DNA of 60,117 nt from Bacilli bacterium (GTDB lineage: Bacteria > Bacillota_I > Bacilli_A > RF39 > UBA660), in contig JAFRIU010000032.1 in NCBI GenBank assembly GCA_017432645.1, positions 1 to 60,117 of the forward strand. The letters are read 5' to 3'. Below the pieces are notes generated by a model, which saw only the letters and a list, made by a program, of their open reading frames with translations, did not search any database and was not told the origin of the DNA. Shown one piece after another: positions 53,823 to 60,117 of this stretch (positions are counted from its first letter, which is position 1; each line of letters begins with the position of its first letter). Position numbers and translations under genes: made by a program.

Positions 53823-54264
53823 ATTTTAACTTTATCATTTGATAATGGAACTCTGTTTCTCCATCTGGGATAAATCCTAATCTTTTATATAATTCTCCTA
53901 CAGGATTTTGTTTAAAAAACTGGATTCTAATATTTTGATCCTTGTGCTCTTCTAGTTTTTCTTTTAAAATGCTAGTACCTATTCCTCTTCCTCGATATTC
54001 TGGAATAATACAAATATTTCCTATCTCATAACTTCCATCTTCTAATTCACTATCATTATAGAAACCAACCGGTTTATTCTCTACTTTGATAATATAAGAA
54101 CTGTTTTGGTAAGTCTTCATAAATTTTTTGAAATACTCTTTTTGTTCCTCTTCTTTCCAGCTTCCCCAACATTCTTCCACGTATTTTTGATAAGCATTCT
54201 TTTTTGCTTCATATACAAAATCATAATATTCTTCTTTATATGGTTCCATTTTATACTTTTCCAT
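53821..54264 (-). CDS. GNAT-family N-acetyltransferase
   Basis: 147 aa with the GNAT acetyl-CoA motif ICIIPEYRGRGIGTSIL (Q/RxxGxG/A form) and a final NPVGELYKRLGF motif. It transfers an acetyl group from acetyl-CoA to an amine; the substrate is unknown. It lies three bases after the methyltransferase gene, whose end supplies the ribosome site (AGAAGAGGATAGAAT). Confidence 0.92.
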   Translation of the reverse strand: MEKYKMEPYKEEYYDFVYEAKKNAYQKYVEECWGSWKEEEQKEYFKKFMKTYQNSSYIIKVENKPVGFYNDSELEDGSYEIGNICIIPEYRGRGIGTSILKEKLEEHKDQNIRIQFFKQNPVGELYKRLGFIPDGETEFHYQMIKLK

Positions 54265-54267
54265 ATT

Positions 54268-54909
54268 CTATCCTCTTCTTGGTTTCATGGCTTTGATTAG
54301 TTTATATTCTTCTTTATCTACATCATTTAGAGTAATTAGTTTAAAACCAGTCTCTTTTAATAAATATAATTCATTTCCTAGAGTAATTGGTGTATCAATG
54401 TGTTTATGTTTATCTATTTCATTTTCTAATAGATATAATTGTGCTTCTTGAAATTCATCTGTTAAGGCAATTCTATCACAATTGATGAAATATCCATCTT
54501 CCTTTAAACAATCAAATATTTTCTTATAAAGAATGGCTTTTTCTACCTGTTTAAAGTGATGAAGTGCTGAGGTAGAGATTACTGCATCATAGTCTTTTCC
54601 AAAATCTGTTTCAAAAAAGTCTCCACAAATGATCGTTACCTGATCAGCAAAACTTCTTGTTTTAAGTTTTTCTAACATGTTCTCAGAAATATCAATTACC
54701 GTTACTTTAACATTTGGATATTTTTCAAATAAAGAAATTAATTCTAGTCCTGTTCCAGCACCTAAATCTAGTATTCTTTCTACATTCTCTTCTAGATTTT
54801 CTGTGATTGCTTCTTTCGTTTTCATAAATTCACTATGATCATCATCATAGGTATCTATTTTACTATTAAAAAACTCTCTTTGTTTTTGATTCCTTCCTTG
54901 TAAATTCAT
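54268..54909 (-). CDS. Class I SAM-dependent methyltransferase
   Basis: 213 aa with motif I ILDLGAGTGLELISLF, motif II VTVIDISENMLEKL and DAVISTSALHHF. The pattern resembles small-molecule methyltransferases of the UbiE/YrrT kind. GAGAGGAATCTAA precedes the ATG, an extended -10 lies at 54940-54948. It is the first gene of a two-gene unit with the GNAT gene. Confidence 0.92.
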   Translation of the reverse strand: MNLQGRNQKQREFFNSKIDTYDDDHSEFMKTKEAITENLEENVERILDLGAGTGLELISLFEKYPNVKVTVIDISENMLEKLKTRSFADQVTIICGDFFETDFGKDYDAVISTSALHHFKQVEKAILYKKIFDCLKEDGYFINCDRIALTDEFQEAQLYLLENEIDKHKHIDTPITLGNELYLLKETGFKLITLNDVDKEEYKLIKAMKPRRG

Positions 54910-54939
54910 TTAGATTCCTCTCTTCCTGTTTCTATGCGC

Positions 54940-54948
54940 ATTATATCA
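54940..54948 (-). promoter_or_regulatory. Extended -10 promoter of methyltransferase-GNAT unit
   Basis: TGATATAAT on the minus strand, 31 bases before the start codon. Confidence 0.55.
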
Positions 54949-54953
54949 CAAAA

Positions 54954-54974
54954 AAGCAGACTTTTCATCTGCTT
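54954..54974 (-). terminator. Terminator of pyrG-MGMT unit
   Basis: Stem AAGCAGA/TCTGCTT, then six T on the minus strand; it overlaps the stop codon of the MGMT-like gene. Confidence 0.8.
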
Positions 54975-55275
54975 AATATTTCCATTGATATTTTTCTAAA
55001 TCAATACGATAATTGATTACTTTAATCCCATCTTTTTCTAATCTTTCTTTTTGTACTTCTATTCCACCATCCCCAAAATGAGGAGATAAATATCCTTTTT
55101 GGTTGACTACTTTATAGCAAGGATAGTGAATAGGATCTGGATTCTTATGGAGAATGTTTCCGACTACTCTAGATAGTTTAGGATTTCCTAAGTACTCTGC
55201 GATTTGTCCATAGGTTACTACTTTATTTTTTGGGATTGTTTTTAGAAATTCATATACTCTATTTTGAATAGTCAT
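54973..55275 (-). CDS. MGMT / alkyltransferase-like DNA repair protein
   Basis: 100 aa of the Ada C-terminal (MGMT) fold: YEFLKTIPKNKVVTYGQIAEYLG (wing helix) and HYPCYKVVNQKGYL. The usual PCHRV active site reads PCYKV: the alkyl-acceptor Cys is kept but the His that activates it is Tyr. Alkyltransferase-like proteins often lack the Cys; here the change is different, so the protein may bind alkylated DNA without full transfer activity. The start is the ATG at 55275, one base after the pyrG stop and without its own ribosome site, so it is coupled to pyrG. Confidence 0.85.
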   Translation of the reverse strand: MTIQNRVYEFLKTIPKNKVVTYGQIAEYLGNPKLSRVVGNILHKNPDPIHYPCYKVVNQKGYLSPHFGDGGIEVQKERLEKDGIKVINYRIDLEKYQWKY

Positions 55276-55276
55276 A

Positions 55277-56881
55277 TTATTTATTATCAATACTTGCTTT
55301 TACAAAGGAATCAAACAATGGAGCTGGTTTTAGTGGACGTGATTTAAACTCTGGATGAAATTGGCAAGCTATAAAGTGTTTTAATTTTGGTAATTCAATG
55401 ATTTCTACTAGGTTTGCTTTTTCGTTCATACCAGAGAAAACCATTCCATTTTGTTCTAGCAATTCTCGATATTTATTATTGAACTCATAGCGATGACGAT
55501 GTCTTTCTAAAATCGTATCACTCTTATAATCTTTCCAGGCTAAAGTATCTTTTTTGATGGCACATTCATAGTTTCCAAGACGAAGGGTTCCACCCATATT
55601 CACAATAGACTTTTGATCTGCCATTAGATCGATAATTGCCTCTTTCGTATCCATATCAAACTCAGTTGAATTTGCATTCTCTATCTTACAAACAGAACGA
55701 GCAAATTCAATGACAGCAAGCTGCATACCAAGGCAAATTCCTAAAAAAGGAATATCATTTTCTCTTGCATAGTGAATAGCTTTAATCTTTCCATTAATTC
55801 CTCTACTTCCAAAGCCTCCAGGTACTAAGATTCCTTTGACATTTTTAAATACTTCTTTTAAATCTACCTTATCATTTTCTAAGGTTTCTGAGTCAATCCA
55901 ATTGATATTAACTTTTGTATTATACTTATATCCTGCATGTCTTAGTGATTCTGCAACTGATATATAAGCATCATGTAATTCAACATACTTGCCGACTAAA
56001 GCAATTTCTACTTCTTTATTTAAATGATTTACAATTTCAATTAGTTTTTTCCACTCTATTAAATTAGCTTTCTTGATTGGTAATTCAAATTGTTTTAGAA
56101 TAATTTCATCTATCTTTTGGTTATAATAATTCATTGGAATTTCATAGATATTATTTACATCTACTGAGTCTATTACATTTTCAATTGGTACAGAACAGAA
56201 TAAAGATAATTTGTTTTTAATACTTTCACTCGTACTGAATGGTACACGGCATACTAAAGCATCTGGTCTGATTCCCATGTTTCTTAAATCTTTTACACTG
56301 TTTTGAGTTGGCTTGGTTTTTAATTCATTTGATCCATAAATGAAAGGAACAAGTGTACAGTGAACAAAGAAAGTAGAATTGCTTCCCTTTTCATATTGAA
56401 TTTGTCTCAAGGCCTCTATAAAGCTTTCTGATTCAATATCTCCTACTGTACCACCGATTTCTGTTATGACAATATCTGCACCACTAGAGTGTCCTGCCTC
56501 ATATACTTTATTCTTGATTTCATTGGTAACGTGTGGAATCATTTGTACTGTAGCTCCTAGATAATCTCCATGTCTTTCTTTATCAATTACCGATTTAAAG
56601 ATTTTTCCACTGGTAATATTAGAGGAGTAGTTTAATTCCTCATCGATAAATCTTTCATAGTGTCCTAAATCAAGGTCTGTTTCGCAACCATCATAGGTTA
56701 CAAAAACCTCTCCATGCTGAATGGGATTCATTGTTCCTGGATCCACGTTAAAATAAGGATCAAATTTCTGCATAAAGACCTTATATCCACGAGATTTTAG
56801 TAGTAATGCTATACTACTTGCGGTAATTCCCTTTCCAAGACCTGATACTACTCCGCCTGTTACAAATACATACTTTGTCAT
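55277..56881 (-). CDS. pyrG: CTP synthase
   Basis: Makes CTP from UTP, ATP and glutamine. 534 aa, family length, from the ATG at 56881 (TTTTGGGAGGAAAT before it). Synthetase domain: VFVTGGVVSGLGKGITASS, FDPYFNVDPGTMNP and ITEIGGTVGDIES. Glutaminase domain: nucleophile Cys in FLGICLGMQ and the final His-Glu in CQFHPEFKS. The leader between promoter and start contains a strong hairpin (56902-56924), which points to transcript attenuation as in other Gram-positive pyrG genes. Confidence 0.97.
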   Translation of the reverse strand: MTKYVFVTGGVVSGLGKGITASSIALLLKSRGYKVFMQKFDPYFNVDPGTMNPIQHGEVFVTYDGCETDLDLGHYERFIDEELNYSSNITSGKIFKSVIDKERHGDYLGATVQMIPHVTNEIKNKVYEAGHSSGADIVITEIGGTVGDIESESFIEALRQIQYEKGSNSTFFVHCTLVPFIYGSNELKTKPTQNSVKDLRNMGIRPDALVCRVPFSTSESIKNKLSLFCSVPIENVIDSVDVNNIYEIPMNYYNQKIDEIILKQFELPIKKANLIEWKKLIEIVNHLNKEVEIALVGKYVELHDAYISVAESLRHAGYKYNTKVNINWIDSETLENDKVDLKEVFKNVKGILVPGGFGSRGINGKIKAIHYARENDIPFLGICLGMQLAVIEFARSVCKIENANSTEFDMDTKEAIIDLMADQKSIVNMGGTLRLGNYECAIKKDTLAWKDYKSDTILERHRHRYEFNNKYRELLEQNGMVFSGMNEKANLVEIIELPKLKHFIACQFHPEFKSRPLKPAPLFDSFVKASIDNK

Positions 56882-56901
56882 ATTTCCTCCCAAAAGAAAA
56901 T

Positions 56902-56924
56902 CCAGTAAGAGAAACTCTTACTGG
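56902..56924 (-). promoter_or_regulatory. pyrG leader hairpin (putative attenuator)
   Basis: A perfect 10-bp stem CCAGTAAGAG/CTCTTACTGG with a 3-base loop, then ATTTTCTTTT and the pyrG ribosome site. It lies inside the transcript expected from the -10 at 56935. It could also end readthrough from the ABC transporter unit. Confidence 0.65.
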
Positions 56925-56934
56925 GCTCTATTTT

Positions 56935-56943
56935 ATTATATCA
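56935..56943 (-). promoter_or_regulatory. Extended -10 promoter of pyrG
   Basis: TGATATAAT on the minus strand; the transcript would start near 56928 with GAGCCC, a few bases before the hairpin. Confidence 0.6.
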
Positions 56944-57024
56944 CTTTTTTTCTAAAATGGATTCCTTTTTTATCGAAAATAATTCATATATCATCTCCTC
57001 ATGTTATTATTGTAACTTACTAAG

Positions 57025-57043
57025 TTGAAATAAAACTGAAAAC
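57025..57043 (-). promoter_or_regulatory. Diverged copy of the 19-bp motif
   Basis: It matches the ABC-gene copy at 15 of 19 positions. A TACAAT -10-like sequence follows ten bases on. It overlaps the foot of the hairpin at 57039-57065. Confidence 0.35.
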
Positions 57044-57065
57044 AGTAGATTTTATCTACTGTTTT
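57039..57065 (-). terminator. Terminator of ABC ATPase unit
   Basis: A stem of 12 bp around AAACAGTAGAT/ATCTACTGTTT with a 3-base loop, then TTTTC. Confidence 0.65.
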
Positions 57066-57100
57066 TCTCGATAGGTAGTAGAGAAGGAGTGTATCTCTAC

Positions 57101-57169
57101 CTATGTGACTATATACAAATATTTCATATCATTATCATTATTTTTTGTCTTTTTCTTTCTTTTCTTCAT
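57101..57169 (-). CDS. Possible 22-aa basic peptide
   Basis: An ATG at 57169 after AAAGGTGGTGATAG, 25 bases behind the ABC ATPase stop. The frame reads MKKRKKKTKNNDNDMKYLYI then VT and stops at TAG (57101-57103). The strong ribosome site argues for translation; the short length and low-complexity sequence argue against. If real it could be a peptide linked to the ABC ATPase, but this is guesswork. Confidence 0.3.
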   Translation of the reverse strand: MKKRKKKTKNNDNDMKYLYIVT

Positions 57170-57194
57170 CTATCACCACCTTTCTGTGAAATTC

Positions 57195-57920
57195 TTATTT
57201 CACTTTTTGTAAGTCATATACTTGATCAGCCATTTCACATACATTTGGAGAGTGCGTTACTATGATTACACATTTCCCTTCCTCGTGAGCTAGTTTTTCA
57301 AATATTTCTAATATTTCTTTTTCTGTTTGCTTGTCCAAATTTCCTGTTGGTTCATCGGCAACAATCATTTTTGTATTATAGGAAAGACTTCTCGCTATCG
57401 CAACACGCTGCTGTTCTCCACCAGAAATGCGAAGTACTTTACGAGTTGCATATGTTTCTTTTAAGCCTACATTCTTCATAAGTCTTAAGGCTTCTTCTTT
57501 TTTATTATCGACTTTGATTCCACTGGCATCCATGGAAAGAATAATATTTTCGCTTACTGTCATGAACGGAAGAAGATTGTAGCTTTGAAAAACAATTCCT
57601 ATTTCATGACTACGGTAATAATCTAAGTTGATATCTTTTAAATCTTTTCCATCAAATATGATTTTTCCTTCGGTACATCTTTCCAAGCCGCTAATTAAAG
57701 ATAATAATGTTGTTTTTCCTGTTCCACTTCTTCCTCGAATAGCATATAATTTTCCTTTTTCAAAATTGTAGCTTACATCTCGTAAGGCATATTCATCCCC
57801 TTCCGCATCACTATATTGATAACTGGCATTTTGAATAGAAAGTAATACATTATCTTTATTTCCTTCTGCTTGTTTTTCTTCTTTCTTTTTCCTGCTTACG
57901 TTATCCAGTTTAGCAGTCAT
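57195..57920 (-). CDS. ABC transporter ATP-binding protein (MacB/LolD type)
   Basis: 241 aa. A basic 24-residue extension leads to the ATPase: Walker A GRSGTGKT (63-70), Q-loop VFQSYNLLPF, signature RISGGEQQRVA (165 on), Walker B MIVADEPTGNLD and the switch His in VTHSPN. The type pairs with FtsX-like permeases for peptides, lipoproteins or antimicrobial resistance, but no permease is adjacent. It follows the histidine kinase gene, separated by a terminator and one copy of the 19-bp motif. The ATG has only AAGG one base upstream, a poor ribosome site, so the true start may differ. Confidence 0.9.
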   Translation of the reverse strand: MTAKLDNVSRKKKEEKQAEGNKDNVLLSIQNASYQYSDAEGDEYALRDVSYNFEKGKLYAIRGRSGTGKTTLLSLISGLERCTEGKIIFDGKDLKDINLDYYRSHEIGIVFQSYNLLPFMTVSENIILSMDASGIKVDNKKEEALRLMKNVGLKETYATRKVLRISGGEQQRVAIARSLSYNTKMIVADEPTGNLDKQTEKEILEIFEKLAHEEGKCVIIVTHSPNVCEMADQVYDLQKVK

Positions 57921-57922
57921 AC

Positions 57923-57941
57923 CTTAAATCAAACTGAAAAA
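57923..57941 (-). promoter_or_regulatory. 19-bp motif copy before ABC ATPase gene
   Basis: TTTTTCAGTTTGATTTAAG on the minus strand, 18 of 19 identical to the copy before the response regulator. It ends two bases before the annotated ATG. Confidence 0.6.
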
Positions 57942-57949
57942 TAAAAAAA

Positions 57950-57975
57950 GAATCAAAAATTTTTATTTTTGATTC
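57950..57975 (-). terminator. Terminator of two-component system genes
   Basis: A 10-bp stem GAATCAAAAA/TTTTTGATTC, then seven T on the minus strand; the stop codon of the kinase lies in the loop. Confidence 0.85.
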
Positions 57976-59204
57976 CATGTTACTTTAAAAGTAGTATATC
58001 CATCACTAGAATGTGCTTTTATTTCTCCACCGTGTTTTGTTACGATATTCTTAGCAATAGCCAGTCCTAGACCATAGTTATTTGAGTTTCTATTTCTTGA
58101 AGTATCTACCTTGTAGAATCTTTCAAATATCTTCTCTTCATCTTCTTTTCTAATTGGTAGTCCTGTATTTTTTACTTCCAGAATAATTTGTTTATTCTTT
58201 TTATAAAGATCTACTATGACTTTTCCTTTTTCCTCACAATGTTTAATGGCATTATCTATTAAAATACTCATTAATTCTATGATTAGATTTTCATTACATA
58301 GCATTTCAATATTTGGTTCTATATCATATTTTAGTTTTAATTTATTATCATAGAATAGACTTTCAAACGTTAGGATAGATCCTTCTATAATATCGGATAA
58401 ATTGTTTTGTTCCATCATGATGTCTTGTTCTTCCTCTGTCTTGGCAAGATCTAATAATTCCGTTACCAATTGAATCATTCTTTCCGATTCATTTTTCATA
58501 TTTTTTACCCATTTATCATTTTTATCATTGAAATAAGCATCTGCACTGGCAATCATTACAGATAGTGGAGTCTTTAATTCATGGGATGCATCTGCAACAA
58601 AGATTTTTTGTTTTTCAAAGGAATTCTTTACTGGTGTAATAATCCACTTGGTTAAGAAGTATGCAATAATGAATATTACTATTTCACATATTAGTAATAA
58701 AAATATATTGGAAAGTAACTGGTTTACTAGTACTTTATTTAATTCTGTATTATCCATAATAATTAGAGTATTGCCCTTAGTAAAAGTATAAGCATATTTA
58801 CTGGTATATAGATTTCCAACATAGAAATCACTTTTATGATTATGAATGATATTATTCGCAATCTTTTCTATCGTTTCTTCATCTAATTCATCATTATTGG
58901 TGTGATTGATTACTTCTTTATAGTTTCCTTCTTCATCTAATACTATGGTATAAATTGTGAAATCTAGATAGATTCTTCTTGGATCTTGATCTGGAGTCCT
59001 CATTGTTGGTATAAAGTCAGGATCTTTTTTCTCCTCTTTTTTCTCTGAATTTTCTATTGTTCTTGGTATTTTAGTAAGCATATCTGAGATGGTATTTTTT
59101 CTTTCCATGTATGTCTTTGTCGTAGAAGTTATGAAGACCATGAATGTGAATAGCGTCAATAGAAAGAAAATAACACAAAAGACTTTATTCTTTAACTTTT
59201 TCAT
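57963..59204 (-). CDS. Sensor histidine kinase
   Basis: 413 aa. Membrane helix 1 (about 8-28), an outer domain of about 130 residues with a charged KKEEKKDPDF stretch, helix 2 (about 164-186), then the HisKA domain with His208 (VADASHELKTPLS) and the HATPase domain (N box LIDNAIKHCEE, G box NNYGLGLAIAKNIV). It phosphorylates the regulator encoded by the overlapping upstream gene (20-base overlap; GGAGGTAGAAG before the ATG). The size of the outer domain means it can bind a ligand, unlike the short-loop BceS kinases that sense through a permease. Confidence 0.95.
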   Translation of the reverse strand: MKKLKNKVFCVIFFLLTLFTFMVFITSTTKTYMERKNTISDMLTKIPRTIENSEKKEEKKDPDFIPTMRTPDQDPRRIYLDFTIYTIVLDEEGNYKEVINHTNNDELDEETIEKIANNIIHNHKSDFYVGNLYTSKYAYTFTKGNTLIIMDNTELNKVLVNQLLSNIFLLLICEIVIFIIAYFLTKWIITPVKNSFEKQKIFVADASHELKTPLSVMIASADAYFNDKNDKWVKNMKNESERMIQLVTELLDLAKTEEEQDIMMEQNNLSDIIEGSILTFESLFYDNKLKLKYDIEPNIEMLCNENLIIELMSILIDNAIKHCEEKGKVIVDLYKKNKQIILEVKNTGLPIRKEDEEKIFERFYKVDTSRNRNSNNYGLGLAIAKNIVTKHGGEIKAHSSDGYTTFKVTWNQK

Positions 59205-59880
59205 CTTCTACCTCCAACACATATCCCATATTACGAATGGCTTTTAGATTGATTTTTGATTTTACTAATTTTAATTTTTTTCGAACAAAAGAAATATATG
59301 CTTCTAAAGTATTAATATCACATTCTGTATCATAACCCCATATTTTCACAAATATTTGTTCTTTTTCCATGACTTGATTAGCATGATTCATCAATAATTC
59401 TAGGAGTTGAAATTCTTTGCCAATGATTTTTACTTTGTGATCTTCATTTTTATTGCATAATTCCATCGTCTTAATATTTAAAATGATGTCTCCTAATTCC
59501 ATTGCATCACTAGAAATGTTATTGGTCTTTCGAAGTTGGACATTTACTCTAGCCATTAATTCTTCCATGTGAAATGGTTTTGTTAGATAATCATCCGCTC
59601 CATTATTGAAGCCTATCATTTTATCATCAATGGTATTTTTTGCCGTCAACATCAAAATCTTTGAATTAATCTTTTCTTCTCTTAATTCTTTTAGAATTTC
59701 AAAACCATTTTTATGAGGTAACATTACATCTAATATAATTAGATCATAAATACCTGTTAAAGCTTCTTCTAGACCATCTTCTCCATCCGTTTGAATTTCT
59801 ACACTATACTTTTTAGACTTTAGCATACTAGAGATGGCATCCGCTAAATTATACTCATCTTCAATTATCAGTATTTTCAT
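59185..59880 (-). CDS. OmpR-family response regulator
   Basis: 231 aa from the ATG at 59880 (GTGGTGATTGGA before it, preferred over GTG codons 9-12 bases upstream). Receiver domain with acidic pair Glu7-Asp8, phospho-acceptor Asp51 (LIILDVMLPHKNG) and the Lys in DYLTKPFHMEEL. The C-terminal winged helix has the OmpR pattern (GKEFQLLELLMNHANQVMEK, then EQIFVKIWG). The 19-bp motif at 59915-59933 before its own gene suggests self-regulation. Confidence 0.95.
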   Translation of the reverse strand: MKILIIEDEYNLADAISSMLKSKKYSVEIQTDGEDGLEEALTGIYDLIILDVMLPHKNGFEILKELREEKINSKILMLTAKNTIDDKMIGFNNGADDYLTKPFHMEELMARVNVQLRKTNNISSDAMELGDIILNIKTMELCNKNEDHKVKIIGKEFQLLELLMNHANQVMEKEQIFVKIWGYDTECDINTLEAYISFVRKKLKLVKSKINLKAIRNMGYVLEVEDEKVKE

Positions 59881-59900
59881 TCCAATCACCACAACTTAAA

Positions 59901-59906
59901 AATATA
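59901..59906 (-). promoter_or_regulatory. -10-like element before response regulator gene
   Basis: TATATT on the minus strand, eight bases after the 19-bp motif, with no good -35; this suits an activator-dependent promoter. Confidence 0.4.
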
Positions 59907-59914
59907 CTAAGAAA

Positions 59915-59933
59915 CTTAAATCAAGCTGAAAAA
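59915..59933 (-). promoter_or_regulatory. 19-bp motif copy before response regulator gene
   Basis: TTTTTCAGCTTGATTTAAG on the minus strand. Likely binding site of the response regulator, by its repeat before the ABC gene. Confidence 0.6.
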
Positions 59934-59956
59934 CTATTTCTATTATATCTAGCTTC

Positions 59957-60117
59957 TTAATGCTTATGATTATGATGATCCATTTCTGTGTGCCCAGATA
60001 AACCATATTTATGAGATGTAGGATCTTCAAAAATAAAGTTCTTTAATGGATGAAATGTGAAGGTTAGATAAACTCCCATTTCTAGAAGCAATAATATGTA
60101 GCTTAAATAAGTATATA
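59957..60117 (-). CDS. C-terminal end of a membrane protein with His-rich tail (partial)
   Basis: An open frame from the window edge (first whole codon at 60115) to a TAA at 59957-59959 gives 52 residues. A hydrophobic stretch (YTYLSYILLLLEMGVYLTF) is the end of a membrane helix; the tail ends HTEMDHHNHKH, which may bind metal or be a regulatory end. It lies 77 bases before the response regulator start. The family cannot be told from this piece; the rest of the gene is outside the window. Confidence 0.6.
   Translation of the reverse strand, partial: YTYLSYILLLLEMGVYLTFTFHPLKNFIFEDPTSHKYGLSGHTEMDHHNHKH

Larger units (their letters stand above)
56882..57194 (-). other. 313-base stretch: pyrG leader, motif copy, hairpins, small ORF
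   Basis: From right to left on the minus strand it holds a possible 22-codon ORF (57101-57169), a hairpin (57071-57104), a terminator hairpin (57039-57065), a diverged copy of the 19-bp response-regulator motif (57025-57043) with TACAAT at 57009-57014, and then the pyrG promoter and leader. Very small frames after GAGGAG near 56990 are too short to call. Confidence 0.6.

Noticed and set aside
1..60117. tRNA, rRNA, CRISPR arrays, insertion sequences
   Set aside because: No T-arm-like sequences, rRNA blocks, regular spaced repeats or transposase frames were found by reading both strands.

Overview
The window is AT-rich, low-GC Bacillota DNA, and every intact gene reads in the standard bacterial code. 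UGA is a real stop (ftsE ends in TGA, and prfB carries the classical in-frame TGA of RF2 frameshifting), so this is not a UGA-Trp mycoplasma. Gene content (CdaA/CdaR, WhiA/YvcK, FtsEX, RNase R, LysM and SleC-like proteins, a GerS-like lipoprotein, ADP-forming acyl-CoA synthetase, Fhs) fits an anaerobic, probably gut-associated Bacillota with a compact genome and a spore-former's ancestry. I cannot place it to order from sequence alone. All but five of about 60 genes lie on the minus strand. No rRNA, tRNA, CRISPR array, insertion sequence or prophage was seen.

Layout. 1-3.9 kb: tail of a Cys-containing protein, formate-THF ligase, and a thioester/Cna-B surface protein overlapping a sortase-like gene. 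3.9-9.1 kb: envelope proteins (S41 protease, thioredoxin-like membrane protein, GerS/LolA-like lipoprotein) and the c-di-AMP pair cdaA-cdaR. 9.2-17.9 kb: RNase R, DUF378 protein, NlpC/P60 hydrolase, a LysM / SleC-prodomain / SleC-like three-gene operon, a TGS-uridine kinase fusion and divergent clpP. 17.9-23.9 kb: the uvrA-holinIV-lgt-yvcK-whiA operon. 23.9-32.9 kb: small regulators, unknown proteins, uvrB with a coupled radical SAM gene, and an XRE-membrane sensor next to a secreted protein. 32.9-37.5 kb: ftsE-ftsX-M23 hydrolase, a YitT-like protein and prfB. 37.6-44.4 kb: EamA transporter, a MoxR-type ATPase fused to a DUF6273-like region with a metallopeptidase/VWA partner, a methyltransferase-like protein and pyrK-pyrD. 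44.4-53.6 kb: a possible tiny gene, an RsgI-like Cys-rich protein, nucleotidyltransferase, phosphoesterase and HExxH protein genes, a beta-propeller protein and ADP-forming acyl-CoA synthetase. 53.8-60.1 kb: GNAT, methyltransferase, MGMT-like protein, pyrG with a leader hairpin, then a response regulator / histidine kinase / ABC ATPase module and the tail of a His-rich membrane protein.

Most interesting: (a) the MoxR-like ATPase whose N-terminus looks like a DUF6273 domain with its halves swapped, behind an overlapping terminator/promoter/ribosome site; (b) a nearly identical 19-bp motif before the response regulator and before the ABC ATPase, with a weaker third copy; (c) a signal-peptide-less LysM plus split SleC operon; (d) a sortase-like protein without the catalytic Arg; (e) a promoter-sORF-terminator unit at 44.4 kb; (f) strong Shine-Dalgarno sequences facing ATC and ATA codons; (g) a dispersed 19-bp palindrome. 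Regulation looks compact: many promoters are extended -10 elements (TGnTATAAT), and many terminator hairpins contain the stop codon of the gene they end.
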